NCBI GenBank assembly: GCA_045613125.1
Contig: JAZLAM010000020.1
Coordinates: forward strand, 9,917 to 73,916
DNA from: JAFTYO01 sp045613125
Lineage (GTDB): Bacteria; Pseudomonadota; Alphaproteobacteria; RF32; CAG-239
Length of the DNA: 64,000 bases
Direction of reading: 5' to 3'
The first letter of the stretch is position 1, and every line of letters begins with the position of its first letter. The notes below the pieces were generated by a model, which did no database searches, was not told the origin of the DNA, and worked only from the letters and a program-made list of their open reading frames with translations. The position numbers and the translations under genes are program-made. Of this stretch, positions 52,500-60,488 are shown in pieces.

Positions 52500-53009
52500 T
52501 TATTTAGATTTTGTTCTTGTCGCTTTTTTAACAACTTCAAGTTCTGATGTACAATGAGGACAACGAGTTGCTTTGATAGCAATATCAGAGTAACAATAAG
52601 GGCATTGTTTTGTTGTCGGAGCTGCGGCTTTTTCTTCTTTTTGTTCTGCAGCGAGCATTTTTTCTTGTAATGTGTTAATAGCCTTAATAAGTACAAACAC
52701 AGCAAAAGCAACGATGATAAAGCTTATTGTAGCATTTATGAACATGCCGACATTCATGGTTACGGCACCTGCTTCTTTTGCAGCATCTAAAGAAACGTAA
52801 GGTCCCGGAACAGCGCCATCATTTAATACAAAAAATAAATTAGCAAAATCAATCTTTCCGAGCAAGATACCTATAGGAGGCATAATGATGTCTTTAACCA
52901 AAGAATCAACAATTTTTCCGAAAGCAGCACCGATAATGATACCGACAGCCATGTCAATTACATTTCCGCGCATTGCAAATTTTTTAAATTCATTAACAAA
53001 ATTTTTCAT
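52500..53009 (-). CDS. mscL: Large-conductance mechanosensitive channel with C-terminal zinc ribbon
   Basis: A 169-residue protein. Residues 1-125 are a typical MscL: F-A-M-R-G-N-V-I-D-M-A-V-G-I-I-I-G-A-A-F-G (TM1) and D-I-I-M-P-P-I-G, then TM2 around 85-110. It forms a pentameric pore opened by membrane tension, releasing solutes on osmotic downshock. Beyond the usual end it carries a cytoplasmic C-P-Y-C ... C-P-H-C module (about 137-155), a rubredoxin-type zinc ribbon not present in the E. coli protein. Single-gene unit with its own terminator. Confidence 0.95.
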   Translation of the reverse strand: MKNFVNEFKKFAMRGNVIDMAVGIIIGAAFGKIVDSLVKDIIMPPIGILLGKIDFANLFFVLNDGAVPGPYVSLDAAKEAGAVTMNVGMFINATISFIIVAFAVFVLIKAINTLQEKMLAAEQKEEKAAAPTTKQCPYCYSDIAIKATRCPHCTSELEVVKKATRTKSK

Positions 53010-53168
53010 TTTAGTTTACTCCATAAATCAATTGGTTATCTAATGATTTTTTAGAGATTTGTTTATGAAATGTCAACCGCATATCGATTTTTCAACAACA
53101 TGAATTAATTTAACCAATTTTATACATTTAGTTTATATACAGATAAGTAAAGAGTTGGGAGAATTTAA

Positions 53169-53720
53169 ATGACTGATACAAATTTTTTAAATATAGTTTC
53201 AAATGAGCAGATAGATATGGAAAAAGTATCCGAAGCAAAAAAAATTATACTAAGTTTACAAGCTGAAATGAAAGATTTTATTGCTAAAGGTTCAGGTCCG
53301 TTTTTAGCTGCGGTTATTGATGAAAATGGCAACATTGTTTCTAAAACAGCAAATAGTGTCGTTTCTGAAGGATGTAGCAATAATCATGCAGAGATGAATG
53401 CTATAAAAATGGCTCAAAAAAAATTAGGAACATATGATTTATCAAAATATAATTTGAGTTTGTATGTAACCTCTGAGCCGTGTATGATGTGTATAGGTGG
53501 TATTATGTGGTCCGGAATAAAGGCCGTTTATTATGGCGTACCATCAAAAAGAGTAGAAGAAATTACGGGTTTTGATGAAGGATTTAAACCGAATTGGTTT
53601 GAAGAGTTTAAAAATAGAGGAATTGTCGTTTATGGCAATATTGGGGTTGAAGAAGGTGAAAAAGTGTTATATGAATATGTGAACACCGGAAAAACTGTTT
53701 ATCAACCGGAAAGAAAATAA
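53169..53720 (+). CDS. Nucleoside/guanine deaminase-like zinc enzyme
   Basis: A 183-residue member of the CMP/dCMP deaminase fold. Zinc site H-A-E (in N-N-H-A-E-M-N-A-I, about 75-77) and P-C-M-M-C (about 103-107), with the Glu as proton shuttle. G-F-D-E-G near 140 resembles the guanine-binding tail of B. subtilis-type guanine deaminase. The N-terminus is about 25 residues longer than a minimal deaminase. Purine salvage is the best guess. GGGAGA precedes the ATG; it is followed 18 bases later by ppa. Confidence 0.82.
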   Translation: MTDTNFLNIVSNEQIDMEKVSEAKKIILSLQAEMKDFIAKGSGPFLAAVIDENGNIVSKTANSVVSEGCSNNHAEMNAIKMAQKKLGTYDLSKYNLSLYVTSEPCMMCIGGIMWSGIKAVYYGVPSKRVEEITGFDEGFKPNWFEEFKNRGIVVYGNIGVEEGEKVLYEYVNTGKTVYQPERK

Positions 53721-53738
53721 TTTAATTAGGAGACGAAA

Positions 53739-54284
53739 ATGTTACATCCTTGGCATGGCGTTACCAGAGGAAAAAATCCGCCTGAGATAGTTACGGCGAT
53801 TATAGAGGTTCCGAAAGGTTCTCAGACAAAATATGAACTTGATAAAGTTAGCGGTTTACTAAGAGTTGACCGTATTTTGTATAGCTCAGTGCATTATCCT
53901 GTAAACTATGGATTTATTCCACAAAGTTATTGTGATGATAACGATCCTTTAGATGTGTTAGTCTTGTGCCAAGAATCGGTTTTGCCGTTATCTATGATGC
54001 GTGTTCGTCCGATTGGCGTAATGAAAATGTTGGATCAAGGTGAGGCAGATGATAAAATAATTGCGGTGCATATTGATGATCCGGAGTTTTCCCATTATCA
54101 GTCTATAGATGAACTTCCGCCACATAGCTTACGAATTTTAAAACGTTTTTTTGAAGATTATAAAATTTTAGAAAATAAAGAAGTTATAATAGAACAATTT
54201 TTGGGTGTTGAAGAAGCAAAACAAGTGATACAAGATGCTTTTGATTTATATGATAAAAATAAGGATCATTTAGCCGGTCGTTAA
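53739..54284 (+). CDS. ppa: Inorganic pyrophosphatase (family I)
   Basis: A 181-residue soluble enzyme hydrolysing PPi to phosphate. V-E-V/I-E-V-P-K-G-S-Q-T-K-Y-E near the N-terminus, Y-P-V-N-Y-G-F-I-P, D-D-N-D-P-L-D-V-L-V (metal-binding Asp triad) and G-E-A-D-D-K-I-I are all present. AGGAGA ribosome site. PPi from ppdK running toward PEP and from biosynthesis would be removed by this enzyme, so the two must be balanced. Confidence 0.96.
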   Translation: MLHPWHGVTRGKNPPEIVTAIIEVPKGSQTKYELDKVSGLLRVDRILYSSVHYPVNYGFIPQSYCDDNDPLDVLVLCQESVLPLSMMRVRPIGVMKMLDQGEADDKIIAVHIDDPEFSHYQSIDELPPHSLRILKRFFEDYKILENKEVIIEQFLGVEEAKQVIQDAFDLYDKNKDHLAGR

Positions 54285-54323
54285 AAAAATCCCTTACAGC
54301 TGAGTTTGTAAGGGATTTTTTTG
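54284..54323 (+). terminator. Rho-independent terminator
   Basis: A 14-bp stem (54284-54297 with 54308-54321) with a T-run ends ppa; gapR on the other strand ends next to it and may share it. Confidence 0.88.
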
Positions 54324-54566
54324 TTACATATCAAGAGCTTTTTTATATGTTTCCAGTAAGAAATCTTCCTCTTCACGAGCAGAATCTTCCATTTTGCGAA
54401 GTTTGATAATTGCCCTCATTGTTTTAACATCAAAACCGGCACTTTTGGCTTCTGCATAAACTTCTCTGATGTCAGTCATAATTTCTTTTTTATCTTCTTC
54501 AAGTTTTTCAATACGTTCGATAAGTGAACGTAATCTGTCTGTGGCAATTCCACCAACTTCGGTCAT
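54324..54566 (-). CDS. gapR: DUF2312 / GapR-family nucleoid-associated protein
   Basis: An 80-residue helical protein. R-L-R-S-L-I-E-R-I-E-K-L-E-E-D-K-K-E-I is the conserved DUF2312 first helix, followed by E-V-Y-A-E-A-K-S-A-G-F-D-V-K and the R-K-M-E segment. GapR of Caulobacter forms tetramers around overtwisted DNA ahead of replication forks and assists topoisomerases. The family is a marker of Alphaproteobacteria and supports the taxonomic placement. AAAGGAG precedes the start. Confidence 0.93.
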   Translation of the reverse strand: MTEVGGIATDRLRSLIERIEKLEEDKKEIMTDIREVYAEAKSAGFDVKTMRAIIKLRKMEDSAREEEDFLLETYKKALDM

Positions 54567-54692
54567 TTTTATCTCCTTTTAAATCATATTTTAAGTTTTT
54601 TGTGATATGGAATTTAACAAATTTGATTATATTTTACAAGTAATAATTTTGATTATATGTAAAAAAGGAAGTAATTTTTTTAAGGAGTAATT

Positions 54693-56114
54693 ATGCCTAT
54701 TAACACACATACTAAAATTTTAGCAACAATCGGACCTGCAACAGCTAGCCGTGAAATGCTTGAAAAACTTATAGATGCCGGAGCTGATGCTTTTCGTTTT
54801 AATTTTTCTCACGGAACTCATCAGGAACATGCAGAACGCTATAATATAGTAAGAGAACTTTCCGAATCGAAAAAAAGGCATATTACTATAATTGCAGATT
54901 TACAAGGACCAAAATTAAGAGTCGGAAATTTTTTAAATGGTTCAGTTGTTTTGAGAGCAGGGGCTGAATTTGTACTTGATTTAGATGAAACACCAGGAGA
55001 TGAAACCAGAGTAAATTTACCTCATAAAGAAATTTTTGCAGCTATAAAACCAAAAGATATACTCCTTTTAAATGATGGTAACATTTCCTTGGAGATTGTG
55101 TCTGTAGAACAAACTAGAGCTGTTACCAAAGTTTTGGTTGGTGGTAAACTTTCAAATCATAAGGGAGTTAATTTACCAAACATAACACTACCAATATCAG
55201 CGTTAACAGAAAAAGATCGTAAAGATTTAGATTTTGCTCTTAATTTAGGTGTTGATTGGATAAGCCTTTCTTTTGTGCAAAAAGTTCAAGATGTTATTGA
55301 AGCAAAAGAAATTATTCAAAACAGAGCACTTATTATGTCTAAGCTAGAAAAACCAAGCGCTATTGACGATTTGGAAGAAATTGTAAAACTCTCTGACGGA
55401 GTTATGGTTGCCCGTGGTGATTTAGGAGTTGAGTGTCCGTTACATAAGGTTCCTGTGCTACAAAAACGTATATTATCAGTTTGTCGTAAATATGCCAAAC
55501 CTGTTGTGGTAGCAACTCAGATGCTTGAATCTATGATCGAAGCACCGACACCTACCAGAGCAGAAGTTTCAGATGTGGCCACTGCTGTTTACGAAGGGGC
55601 AGATACAGTTATGCTTTCAGCAGAAACAGCAGTCGGTAAATATCCTGAACAAACTATTAAAATGATGCATAATATTATTGAGCAAGTTGAACAAGATGAA
55701 AGTTTTTTCATTTGTATGTATGAAGATGAAAAAGATTTCTGTAAAACTGAAACTATGGGGATTACTTATGCAGCAAACGAATTGGCTCAAGTTTTACCTA
55801 ACGTTGGAGCAATAGTAACTTATACGGCATCAGGTTACACAACATATTCTATGGCTAAAGAGCGTCCTGATGTGCCTATTGTTGCAATTACTCCCAGTAT
55901 AACTGTTGCCAGAAGATTGGGAATTGTTTGGGGTGTTCATAGTTATGTAAGCCAAGAAGTTTTTCAAAGTTTTGAAAAAGTTGAAGAAAATGCCGCTCAA
56001 TATGTAAAACAGAACGGTTATGCAGATTCTGGAGAGTTGGTTATTGTTACGGCAGGATATCCTTTTGGTAAAGTAGGTATGACTAATTTACTGCATACAA
56101 TCAAAATTCCGTAA
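54693..56114 (+). CDS. pyk: Pyruvate kinase
   Basis: A 473-residue glycolytic enzyme (PEP + ADP to pyruvate + ATP). T-K-I-L-A-T-I-G-P-A-T at the N-terminus, F-R-F-N-F-S-H-G, the lysine loop S-K-L-E-K-P (about 215-220), the metal site V-M-V-A-R-G-D-L-G-V-E, and A-T-Q-M-L-E-S-M are intact. The C-terminal domain (about 345-473) is of normal size, without an extra PEP-utiliser domain. Coexistence with ppdK gives two routes at the PEP/pyruvate step. Confidence 0.96.
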   Translation: MPINTHTKILATIGPATASREMLEKLIDAGADAFRFNFSHGTHQEHAERYNIVRELSESKKRHITIIADLQGPKLRVGNFLNGSVVLRAGAEFVLDLDETPGDETRVNLPHKEIFAAIKPKDILLLNDGNISLEIVSVEQTRAVTKVLVGGKLSNHKGVNLPNITLPISALTEKDRKDLDFALNLGVDWISLSFVQKVQDVIEAKEIIQNRALIMSKLEKPSAIDDLEEIVKLSDGVMVARGDLGVECPLHKVPVLQKRILSVCRKYAKPVVVATQMLESMIEAPTPTRAEVSDVATAVYEGADTVMLSAETAVGKYPEQTIKMMHNIIEQVEQDESFFICMYEDEKDFCKTETMGITYAANELAQVLPNVGAIVTYTASGYTTYSMAKERPDVPIVAITPSITVARRLGIVWGVHSYVSQEVFQSFEKVEENAAQYVKQNGYADSGELVIVTAGYPFGKVGMTNLLHTIKIP

Positions 56115-56151
56115 AAATAGAATATTGAATATGTGGTATAGGTAAGCAATA

Positions 56152-56673
56152 ATGAAAAGATATTTTTATTTTTTCAGACATGGTCAACGTGTTGGTGTTG
56201 AAATTGATTCTACACTAGATGAAATTGGGATAGCTCAGGCAAAAAAATTGGCTGAATTTTTATCCGATAAAAATATTCAAATTGTTTATTCATCTCCTTT
56301 AAGACGTTCAATTGATACTGCTAAAATTGCAATTAATAATCCTAACCTTGAAATTATTACAGATGATAGATTGATAGAAACAACTTTCGGGTTTTGGTAT
56401 TCTGACGAAGATCCTCGGCAACAAAGAATTAAGGATAATTTTAATCGTATTAAATCATGTTTGAATCAAATTATTGAAACAGATAATCATTCGAACATCG
56501 CAATTTCATCTCATGGCGGAGTAACACGAGCTTTATGTTGGGCCTGCGGTTATAAAGTTGATGAGGTAAAAATGTGTCAATGTTTCTGCTTTTCTTTGGA
56601 TGATAATGAATGGAAATTTCTTGAAACTTTTTATACGGGTATTAAAGGTCGTGAATTGTACCATATTGATTAA
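56152..56673 (+). CDS. Histidine phosphatase-superfamily protein
   Basis: A 173-residue protein of the phosphoglycerate mutase-like fold. The catalytic motif is F-R-H-G-Q (8-12; His10), compared with the usual R-H-G-E. Y-S-S-P-L-R-R-S-I-D-T-A near 45, and the second catalytic His in S-S-H-G-G-V-T-R near 123. Likely a small-molecule or protein phosphatase (SixA/CobC-like); substrate unknown. It follows pyk by 37 bases and may be cotranscribed. Confidence 0.85.
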   Translation: MKRYFYFFRHGQRVGVEIDSTLDEIGIAQAKKLAEFLSDKNIQIVYSSPLRRSIDTAKIAINNPNLEIITDDRLIETTFGFWYSDEDPRQQRIKDNFNRIKSCLNQIIETDNHSNIAISSHGGVTRALCWACGYKVDEVKMCQCFCFSLDDNEWKFLETFYTGIKGRELYHID

Positions 56674-56722
56674 ATTATAATAAATATCAGGTTATTTTTT
56701 AAATGAATATTTGAAAAATAAA

Positions 56723-56750
56723 TTGACAAATAAGTAAAAAATTGTATACT
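56723..56750 (+). promoter_or_regulatory. Sigma70 promoter of the 211-aa orphan
   Basis: TTGACA (56723-56728), 16 bases, TATACT (56745-56750). Transcription would start about 56757, so the leader before the ATG at 56771 is very short. Confidence 0.7.
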
Positions 56751-56770
56751 GATGTCATATCAATATATTT

Positions 56771-57406
56771 ATGTTTCACAATATAATTCTTCCGATTATG
56801 AAAAATTTTAAAAATTTTGAGAATGTCTATGTGTCTCTTAAAGATGCAAAAATTGCTACCATTTCCTTTTCTACACAAATGGTAAATGAGTGTTGTTCAA
56901 AATCTTTTCAAGTTGCAAAACAAGAGATTGTCTCTAAAATTGATGTAGCAATTGAAGGGTTGCTGGTTTGGTTTGATGAACATTGTCCGCAAAACACTTT
57001 TGATGCGGTGCATTCTGATTGTTTCTCTTATCCGAAGTTCTTTGCAATGCTTAAGAACAATCCTGAATTGGTTGAGAGTAACGAAAAGAAATTAGAAGAT
57101 CTTCTATGTAGTCTGAAAGCTCGAGGTCTTTATGGTACAGGGCTTGAAAGCGTTCCTACTATTGAAGAGTTTGTGACGCCGGAACTTCAGCTCAAAAAAA
57201 CTAAAGTTGCTAACGCATTGGCAGAATTGCAAAAGGTTGGTGACGAAAAGTTGAAGCAAGATTTAGCTCCGATTGTAGCGGATTTATCTCTGCGTCGTCC
57301 TAAGAGTAAGAAAGCTTACTATGAACTCCTGATTATGTATAATAATTTGGATAAGGAAACAGCAGGCTACGAATATGTCAGAAGTGCAAAAGAGCATCTT
57401 GTTTGA
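56771..57406 (+). CDS. Orphan 211-aa protein of unknown function
   Basis: Not recognised. Predicted mainly helical, with no signal peptide; Cys residues at about 40-41, 75 and 84, and a Lys-rich C-terminal half. No Shine-Dalgarno sequence precedes either the first ATG (56771) or the in-frame ATG at 56801, which could be the true start. A strong promoter lies just upstream and a hairpin after the stop. Codon choice is more G/C-ending than in neighbours. It belongs to the same class of isolated, SD-less accessory genes seen elsewhere in the window. Confidence 0.55.
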   Translation: MFHNIILPIMKNFKNFENVYVSLKDAKIATISFSTQMVNECCSKSFQVAKQEIVSKIDVAIEGLLVWFDEHCPQNTFDAVHSDCFSYPKFFAMLKNNPELVESNEKKLEDLLCSLKARGLYGTGLESVPTIEEFVTPELQLKKTKVANALAELQKVGDEKLKQDLAPIVADLSLRRPKSKKAYYELLIMYNNLDKETAGYEYVRSAKEHLV

Positions 57407-57434
57407 TGTAGACATTATTTCTTAGTTCGTTAGA

Positions 57435-57464
57435 AACCCCTACGTAAAACGTTGGGGTTCTTTT
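57435..57464 (+). terminator. Terminator resembling the IS200 end hairpin
   Basis: AACCCCTACG / CGTTGGGGTT (57435-57444, 57450-57459), loop TAAAA, then TCTTTT. One pair is mismatched. The sequence is closely similar to the right-end hairpin of the IS200-like element at 62870-62893. Confidence 0.65.
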
Positions 57465-57491
57465 ATGATAAAATACTTTTTATAAAACATA

Positions 57492-57520
57492 TTGACAGCT
57501 ATAAATAAACATATCAGTAT
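57492..57520 (+). promoter_or_regulatory. Possible promoter of the GNAT gene
   Basis: TTGACA (57492-57497), 17 bases, CAGTAT (57515-57520). The -35 box is perfect; the -10 is weak. Confidence 0.4.
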
Positions 57521-57547
57521 AAAAGAAATTTATATAGGAGATAAGAT

Positions 57548-58360
57548 ATGTTTAAATCAATTAATTTAGATGATGAGATTTTAAGTTCAGAAAAATTTAA
57601 AAAAGATGCTATTTCTTTTAATTTAATACCTTATCTTATCAAAAATAAAGAAAGATATCCTGACATCAGATGCTATTCTGATGGCAATGATTGTGTCATA
57701 TTAAATACAGATGTCAATCATCCGGTTGTGGTTTGGACAAGCTCTGATTTTTCCGATTATGAAAGTTTAGCTTGTTTTTTATATGAAAATTTTTCTGATA
57801 ATCAGCCATTAACACTAACAACAAAAAATGATATTTATAAATTTTTTAATGATAAAAACTTAGTTACTGATTTTGATGATATCAGAATTCTCGGCGTTTA
57901 TAAATGTGCAAAATTAAACCATATTGAGAAAAACGGATATATAGATACTGCAAAACCTGAAGAAACAGAAACAATTGCAAAAATGCTTCAATCTTTTGAT
58001 AATGAAGCTTTGCCGGAAGAACAACACCCGTTCTCATTTTATTTGGAAAAAGCGCAAAGCTTTATAAATTGTAAGGATACACATAAAGTTTGGAGAGATA
58101 AAAACACAGATATAACATCTATTGCTTGTTTCACACAGGTCGAAACAAATGCAAAAATAGGGGCTGTTTATACCGTTCCTGAAAAACGAGGAAAATCATA
58201 TGCAAAAATGCTGATTCATGAACTGTCAGAGATTATTTTAGATATGAATTTAATTCCTATTTTGTACACAAATTTTCAATATGAACCATCTAACAAATGT
58301 TATAAAGCAATAGGTTTTGAATTGTTAAATACAATTTGTTCATACAATGTGCAAAAATGA
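57548..58360 (+). CDS. GNAT-family N-acetyltransferase
   Basis: A 270-residue protein. The C-terminal half (about 145-268) is a GNAT fold: I-G-A-V-Y-T-V-P-E-K-R-G-K-S-Y-A (about 197-212) is the acetyl-CoA pyrophosphate loop (Q/R-x2-G-x-G/A), followed by the helix L-I-H-E-L-S-E and F-Q-Y-E-P-S-N-K-C-Y-K-A-I-G-F. The N-terminal 130 residues look like a diverged second GNAT-like half. Substrate unknown. AGGAGA ribosome site. Confidence 0.8.
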   Translation: MFKSINLDDEILSSEKFKKDAISFNLIPYLIKNKERYPDIRCYSDGNDCVILNTDVNHPVVVWTSSDFSDYESLACFLYENFSDNQPLTLTTKNDIYKFFNDKNLVTDFDDIRILGVYKCAKLNHIEKNGYIDTAKPEETETIAKMLQSFDNEALPEEQHPFSFYLEKAQSFINCKDTHKVWRDKNTDITSIACFTQVETNAKIGAVYTVPEKRGKSYAKMLIHELSEIILDMNLIPILYTNFQYEPSNKCYKAIGFELLNTICSYNVQK

Positions 58361-58419
58361 TATAATAATTTTTATCAAATACACAGTTTTAATAAATAGG
58401 ATGCATAATTATTTTTTAC

Positions 58420-58839
58420 CTATTCCCAAGGAAAGTTTATCCATAAACCGGCAGGCTCGGTTATTGGGGCAAAATCAGGTTTTATGGTTTGATTTTTATT
58501 GATGACAACACAAATTTTAGCCAATGGATATTTTTTGCGTAAGTACAGCAATGTTTCACCACTGTCACAAATATCATCGATGATATATGTAGTTTCAGCA
58601 TTAGGTATTTCATCAAATGTTGTGTCAATCAGTTCAGATTGTTGGTGGTCATTGGCATAAGAAGATAGCCTGATGAATTTTATATCTTTAATTCCAAGTA
58701 AATGGGCAATTATTGTTGCTGGAACCAAACCTCCACGTGCAACTGCAACGATTGTGATTTTTTCATGGTTTTCAGATTTTATTTTATCTGCAATATCTTT
58801 GCACGCATTTTTGATTTCTGTAAACGTAATATTTTTCAT
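58420..58839 (-). CDS. Phosphoribosyltransferase (xanthine-guanine type)
   Basis: The start is set at 58839, preceded by AAGGAGG; upstream in-frame codons overlap that site. About 139 residues. The PRPP loop is Y-I-I-D-D-I-C-D-S-G-E-T-L (about 83-95), preceded by V-A-R-G-G-L-V-P-A (about 36-44), both typical of the Gpt/HPRT group; the C-terminal W-I-N-F-P-W-E resembles XGPRT. Likely purine base salvage at the membrane or in the cytosol; it may pair functionally with the deaminase at 53169. Confidence 0.82.
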   Translation of the reverse strand: MKNITFTEIKNACKDIADKIKSENHEKITIVAVARGGLVPATIIAHLLGIKDIKFIRLSSYANDHQQSELIDTTFDEIPNAETTYIIDDICDSGETLLYLRKKYPLAKICVVINKNQTIKPDFAPITEPAGLWINFPWE

Positions 58840-59019
58840 CAGACGCCTCCTTAAATAATGCATGGTTTTGTAGCAAAATATGCTGAAAACGTCAACTTAT
58901 TTTATCTGTTTTTGGTATGAAAACTTTTAATTGTTTTAAGAACTTAATTCATAATCTGTTAAATTCGTTGAAATAATTAAATTTCAAATATAGTATAGAT
59001 ATGTTGCTAGGGAGGAAAT

Positions 59020-59565
59020 ATGCAAGATAAAAAAATCTTAGGTTTACACAAGGATAAGGTCCATTTAATCAGTTATTGTCCTGATTGGGTTAAAGAGTTT
59101 AAAAAAGAAAAAGAAATTTTACAAAAAATATTAGGTGCTGTAGCATTACAAATAGAGCATGTCGGTAGCACTTCAATTCCGGGCTTAAGCGCTAAACCTA
59201 TTTTAGATATTGCAGTTGCAGTAGAAAATATTGAAACTTTGGCAAAGTTAATTCCTGTTTTAACTAAAGCAGGATATGATGTCTTAAATTCCATAGAAAA
59301 CAAAGGAGAAATATTAGCCCGAAAAGGAAACATGGAAAACAGAACACACTACATTCACATAGAAGTTATCGGAAGCACATATTGGAATGATCATATTTTA
59401 TTTAGAGATTATTTGTTAAAACACCCCGAATATATTAAACAATATGAAAACTTAAAAGAAAGCCTTGCAGTACAATTTCAAGATGACAGAAAACAATATA
59501 CGTCAGCTAAAAACGAATTCATACAAAGTATATTAAAACTTGCTACTGACGAAATTGTTAAATAA
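59020..59565 (+). CDS. GrpB/UPF0157-family nucleotidyltransferase-like protein
   Basis: A 181-residue protein. Y-C-P-D-W-V-K-E-F at the N-terminus, H-V-G-S-T-S-I-P-G-L-S-A-K-P-I-L-D-I-A-V (about 46-65) and the H-I-L-F-R-D-Y-L family motif define GrpB. G-S-T-S with the downstream D-I resembles a minimal nucleotidyltransferase site. Some relatives are fused to dephospho-CoA kinase. The biochemical role is not settled. GGGAGGA precedes the ATG. Confidence 0.88.
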   Translation: MQDKKILGLHKDKVHLISYCPDWVKEFKKEKEILQKILGAVALQIEHVGSTSIPGLSAKPILDIAVAVENIETLAKLIPVLTKAGYDVLNSIENKGEILARKGNMENRTHYIHIEVIGSTYWNDHILFRDYLLKHPEYIKQYENLKESLAVQFQDDRKQYTSAKNEFIQSILKLATDEIVK

Positions 59566-59607
59566 TTCTGCTTCATAAGAGGAAAACTTTTTTCGTAACT
59601 ACGCAAA

Positions 59608-59633
59608 AAAAAGGACGATTTCTCGTCCTTTTT
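59608..59633 (+). terminator. Rho-independent terminator
   Basis: An 11-bp stem AAAAAGGACGA / TCGTCCTTTTT (59608-59618, 59623-59633) with a TTTC loop follows the GrpB-like gene. Confidence 0.9.
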
Positions 59634-59688
59634 GATGTTTTTTTGAATACCTGATAATCAATGACTTTGAAATCAACAATTATTCTTA

Positions 59689-59913
59689 TTAACTGTCGTC
59701 ATCATCATCGTCATTATCATCCTGTCTGACGACAACAAAATCGTTGTTTTTATCATCACTATCATACCAGTGTGAGTGAGGATAGTTAGTGCCACCGTGA
59801 GGGTGATCGTCACGAATGTTGCCACCATTTTCTTTCCAAATTTCTGCCTGTCTGTCGTATTCTTTAGCAGGCATCTCGTACGGTTGGCTACCGTTGTGAT
59901 GTTTGTTGCTCAT
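59689..59913 (-). CDS. Small His/Asn-rich protein with poly-Asp tail
   Basis: A 74-residue, very hydrophilic product. The N-terminal half has several His (H-H near 5-6, and H-P-H-G-G-T-N-Y-P-H-S-H-W in 37-49) and the C-terminus is an Asp run (D-D-N-D6-S). No signal peptide or hydrophobic core. The His cluster and acidic tail suggest metal or polycation binding, but nothing proves it. It has a good promoter and no Shine-Dalgarno sequence, with a leader motif shared with the gene at 3405. Likely a real gene because of promoter and leader. Confidence 0.5.
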   Translation of the reverse strand: MSNKHHNGSQPYEMPAKEYDRQAEIWKENGGNIRDDHPHGGTNYPHSHWYDSDDKNNDFVVVRQDDNDDDDDDS

Positions 59914-59966
59914 AATTAAAAAATTTTAAAGATTAATAATATGTAAGTTATAAAAAAGATAGGAGT

Positions 59967-59994
59967 AATATATAGCATTTTCAGATAAAGTCAA
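59967..59994 (-). promoter_or_regulatory. Sigma70 promoter of the 74-aa gene
   Basis: On the minus strand TTGACT (59989-59994), 16 bases, TATATT (59967-59972), about 55 bases before the ATG at 59913. Confidence 0.65.
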
Positions 59995-60269
59995 CAAAAA
60001 AACAATCATATATCTGTTATGGCTGGAGCAAGATTGCAGTTCTCAAGATGTTTATTTTTTGCTCAAAAAAGGCTAAAATTTACTAACTTCTTGAAAAATA
60101 TAGAAGTGAGTTCGAAGATGCTATAAAACAAGCCTTCAAAATATATTCATCTTCGAGCCAGTTTAAGTGCTTGAAAATAAAAGAAACTTCTCTTTGTGTT
60201 GCTAGGATTTATCCATAGCAACACTTAGTTGTTCGCGTAAGTAGGAATATAAAATCTTCCGTAGCGACG

Positions 60270-60395
60270 CAAAAAGTCGCCATTTGGCGCACGCAAAGCA
60301 CAGCGCACCTATCGGGTTATCACGTTTGAGCAAACAAAATTCGTTTGCACAAATCATGACGACTTTTGAACTCTGGCTAGAGTGAGTTTGCAATC
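60270..60395. repeat. Dispersed structured repeat, copy A
   Basis: About 125 bp closely matching 63554-63679 in the same orientation, with six differences by eye. It contains nested inverted repeats (AAAAGTCG ... CGACTTTT; GTTTGAGCAAAC facing GTTTGC-CAAA-type arm; CTCT-GGCT-AGAG). It is locally richer in G+C than its surroundings. The copy may extend left to the 9-bp inverted repeat at 60196-60224. Confidence 0.85.
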
Positions 60396-60488
60396 TGCAA
60401 GCTAATTGGTGATATTTAAATAAAGTTATTGAAAAAGAAAATGATAGCAATATTATTAAAAAAACAAAATATTAGCAATGAGAATAGC

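Larger units (their letters stand above)
59914..60488. other. 575-bp intergenic region with promoter and repeat
   Basis: It holds the minus-strand promoter at 59967-59994, about 200 bases without recognisable features, an inverted repeat GTGTTGCTA / TAGCAACAC (60196-60204, 60216-60224) and the structured repeat at 60270-60395. Confidence 0.6.

Noticed and set aside
52089..52711. Two other-frame ORFs (52089-52370 and 52496-52711, minus)
   Set aside because: They overlap the 240-aa orphan and mscL in shifted frames and include intergenic promoter or terminator sequence.
60202..60450. An 82-codon minus-strand ORF across repeat copy A
   Set aside because: It reads through the structured repeat, has no ribosome site and a composition unlike the neighbours; it is a by-product of the repeat.
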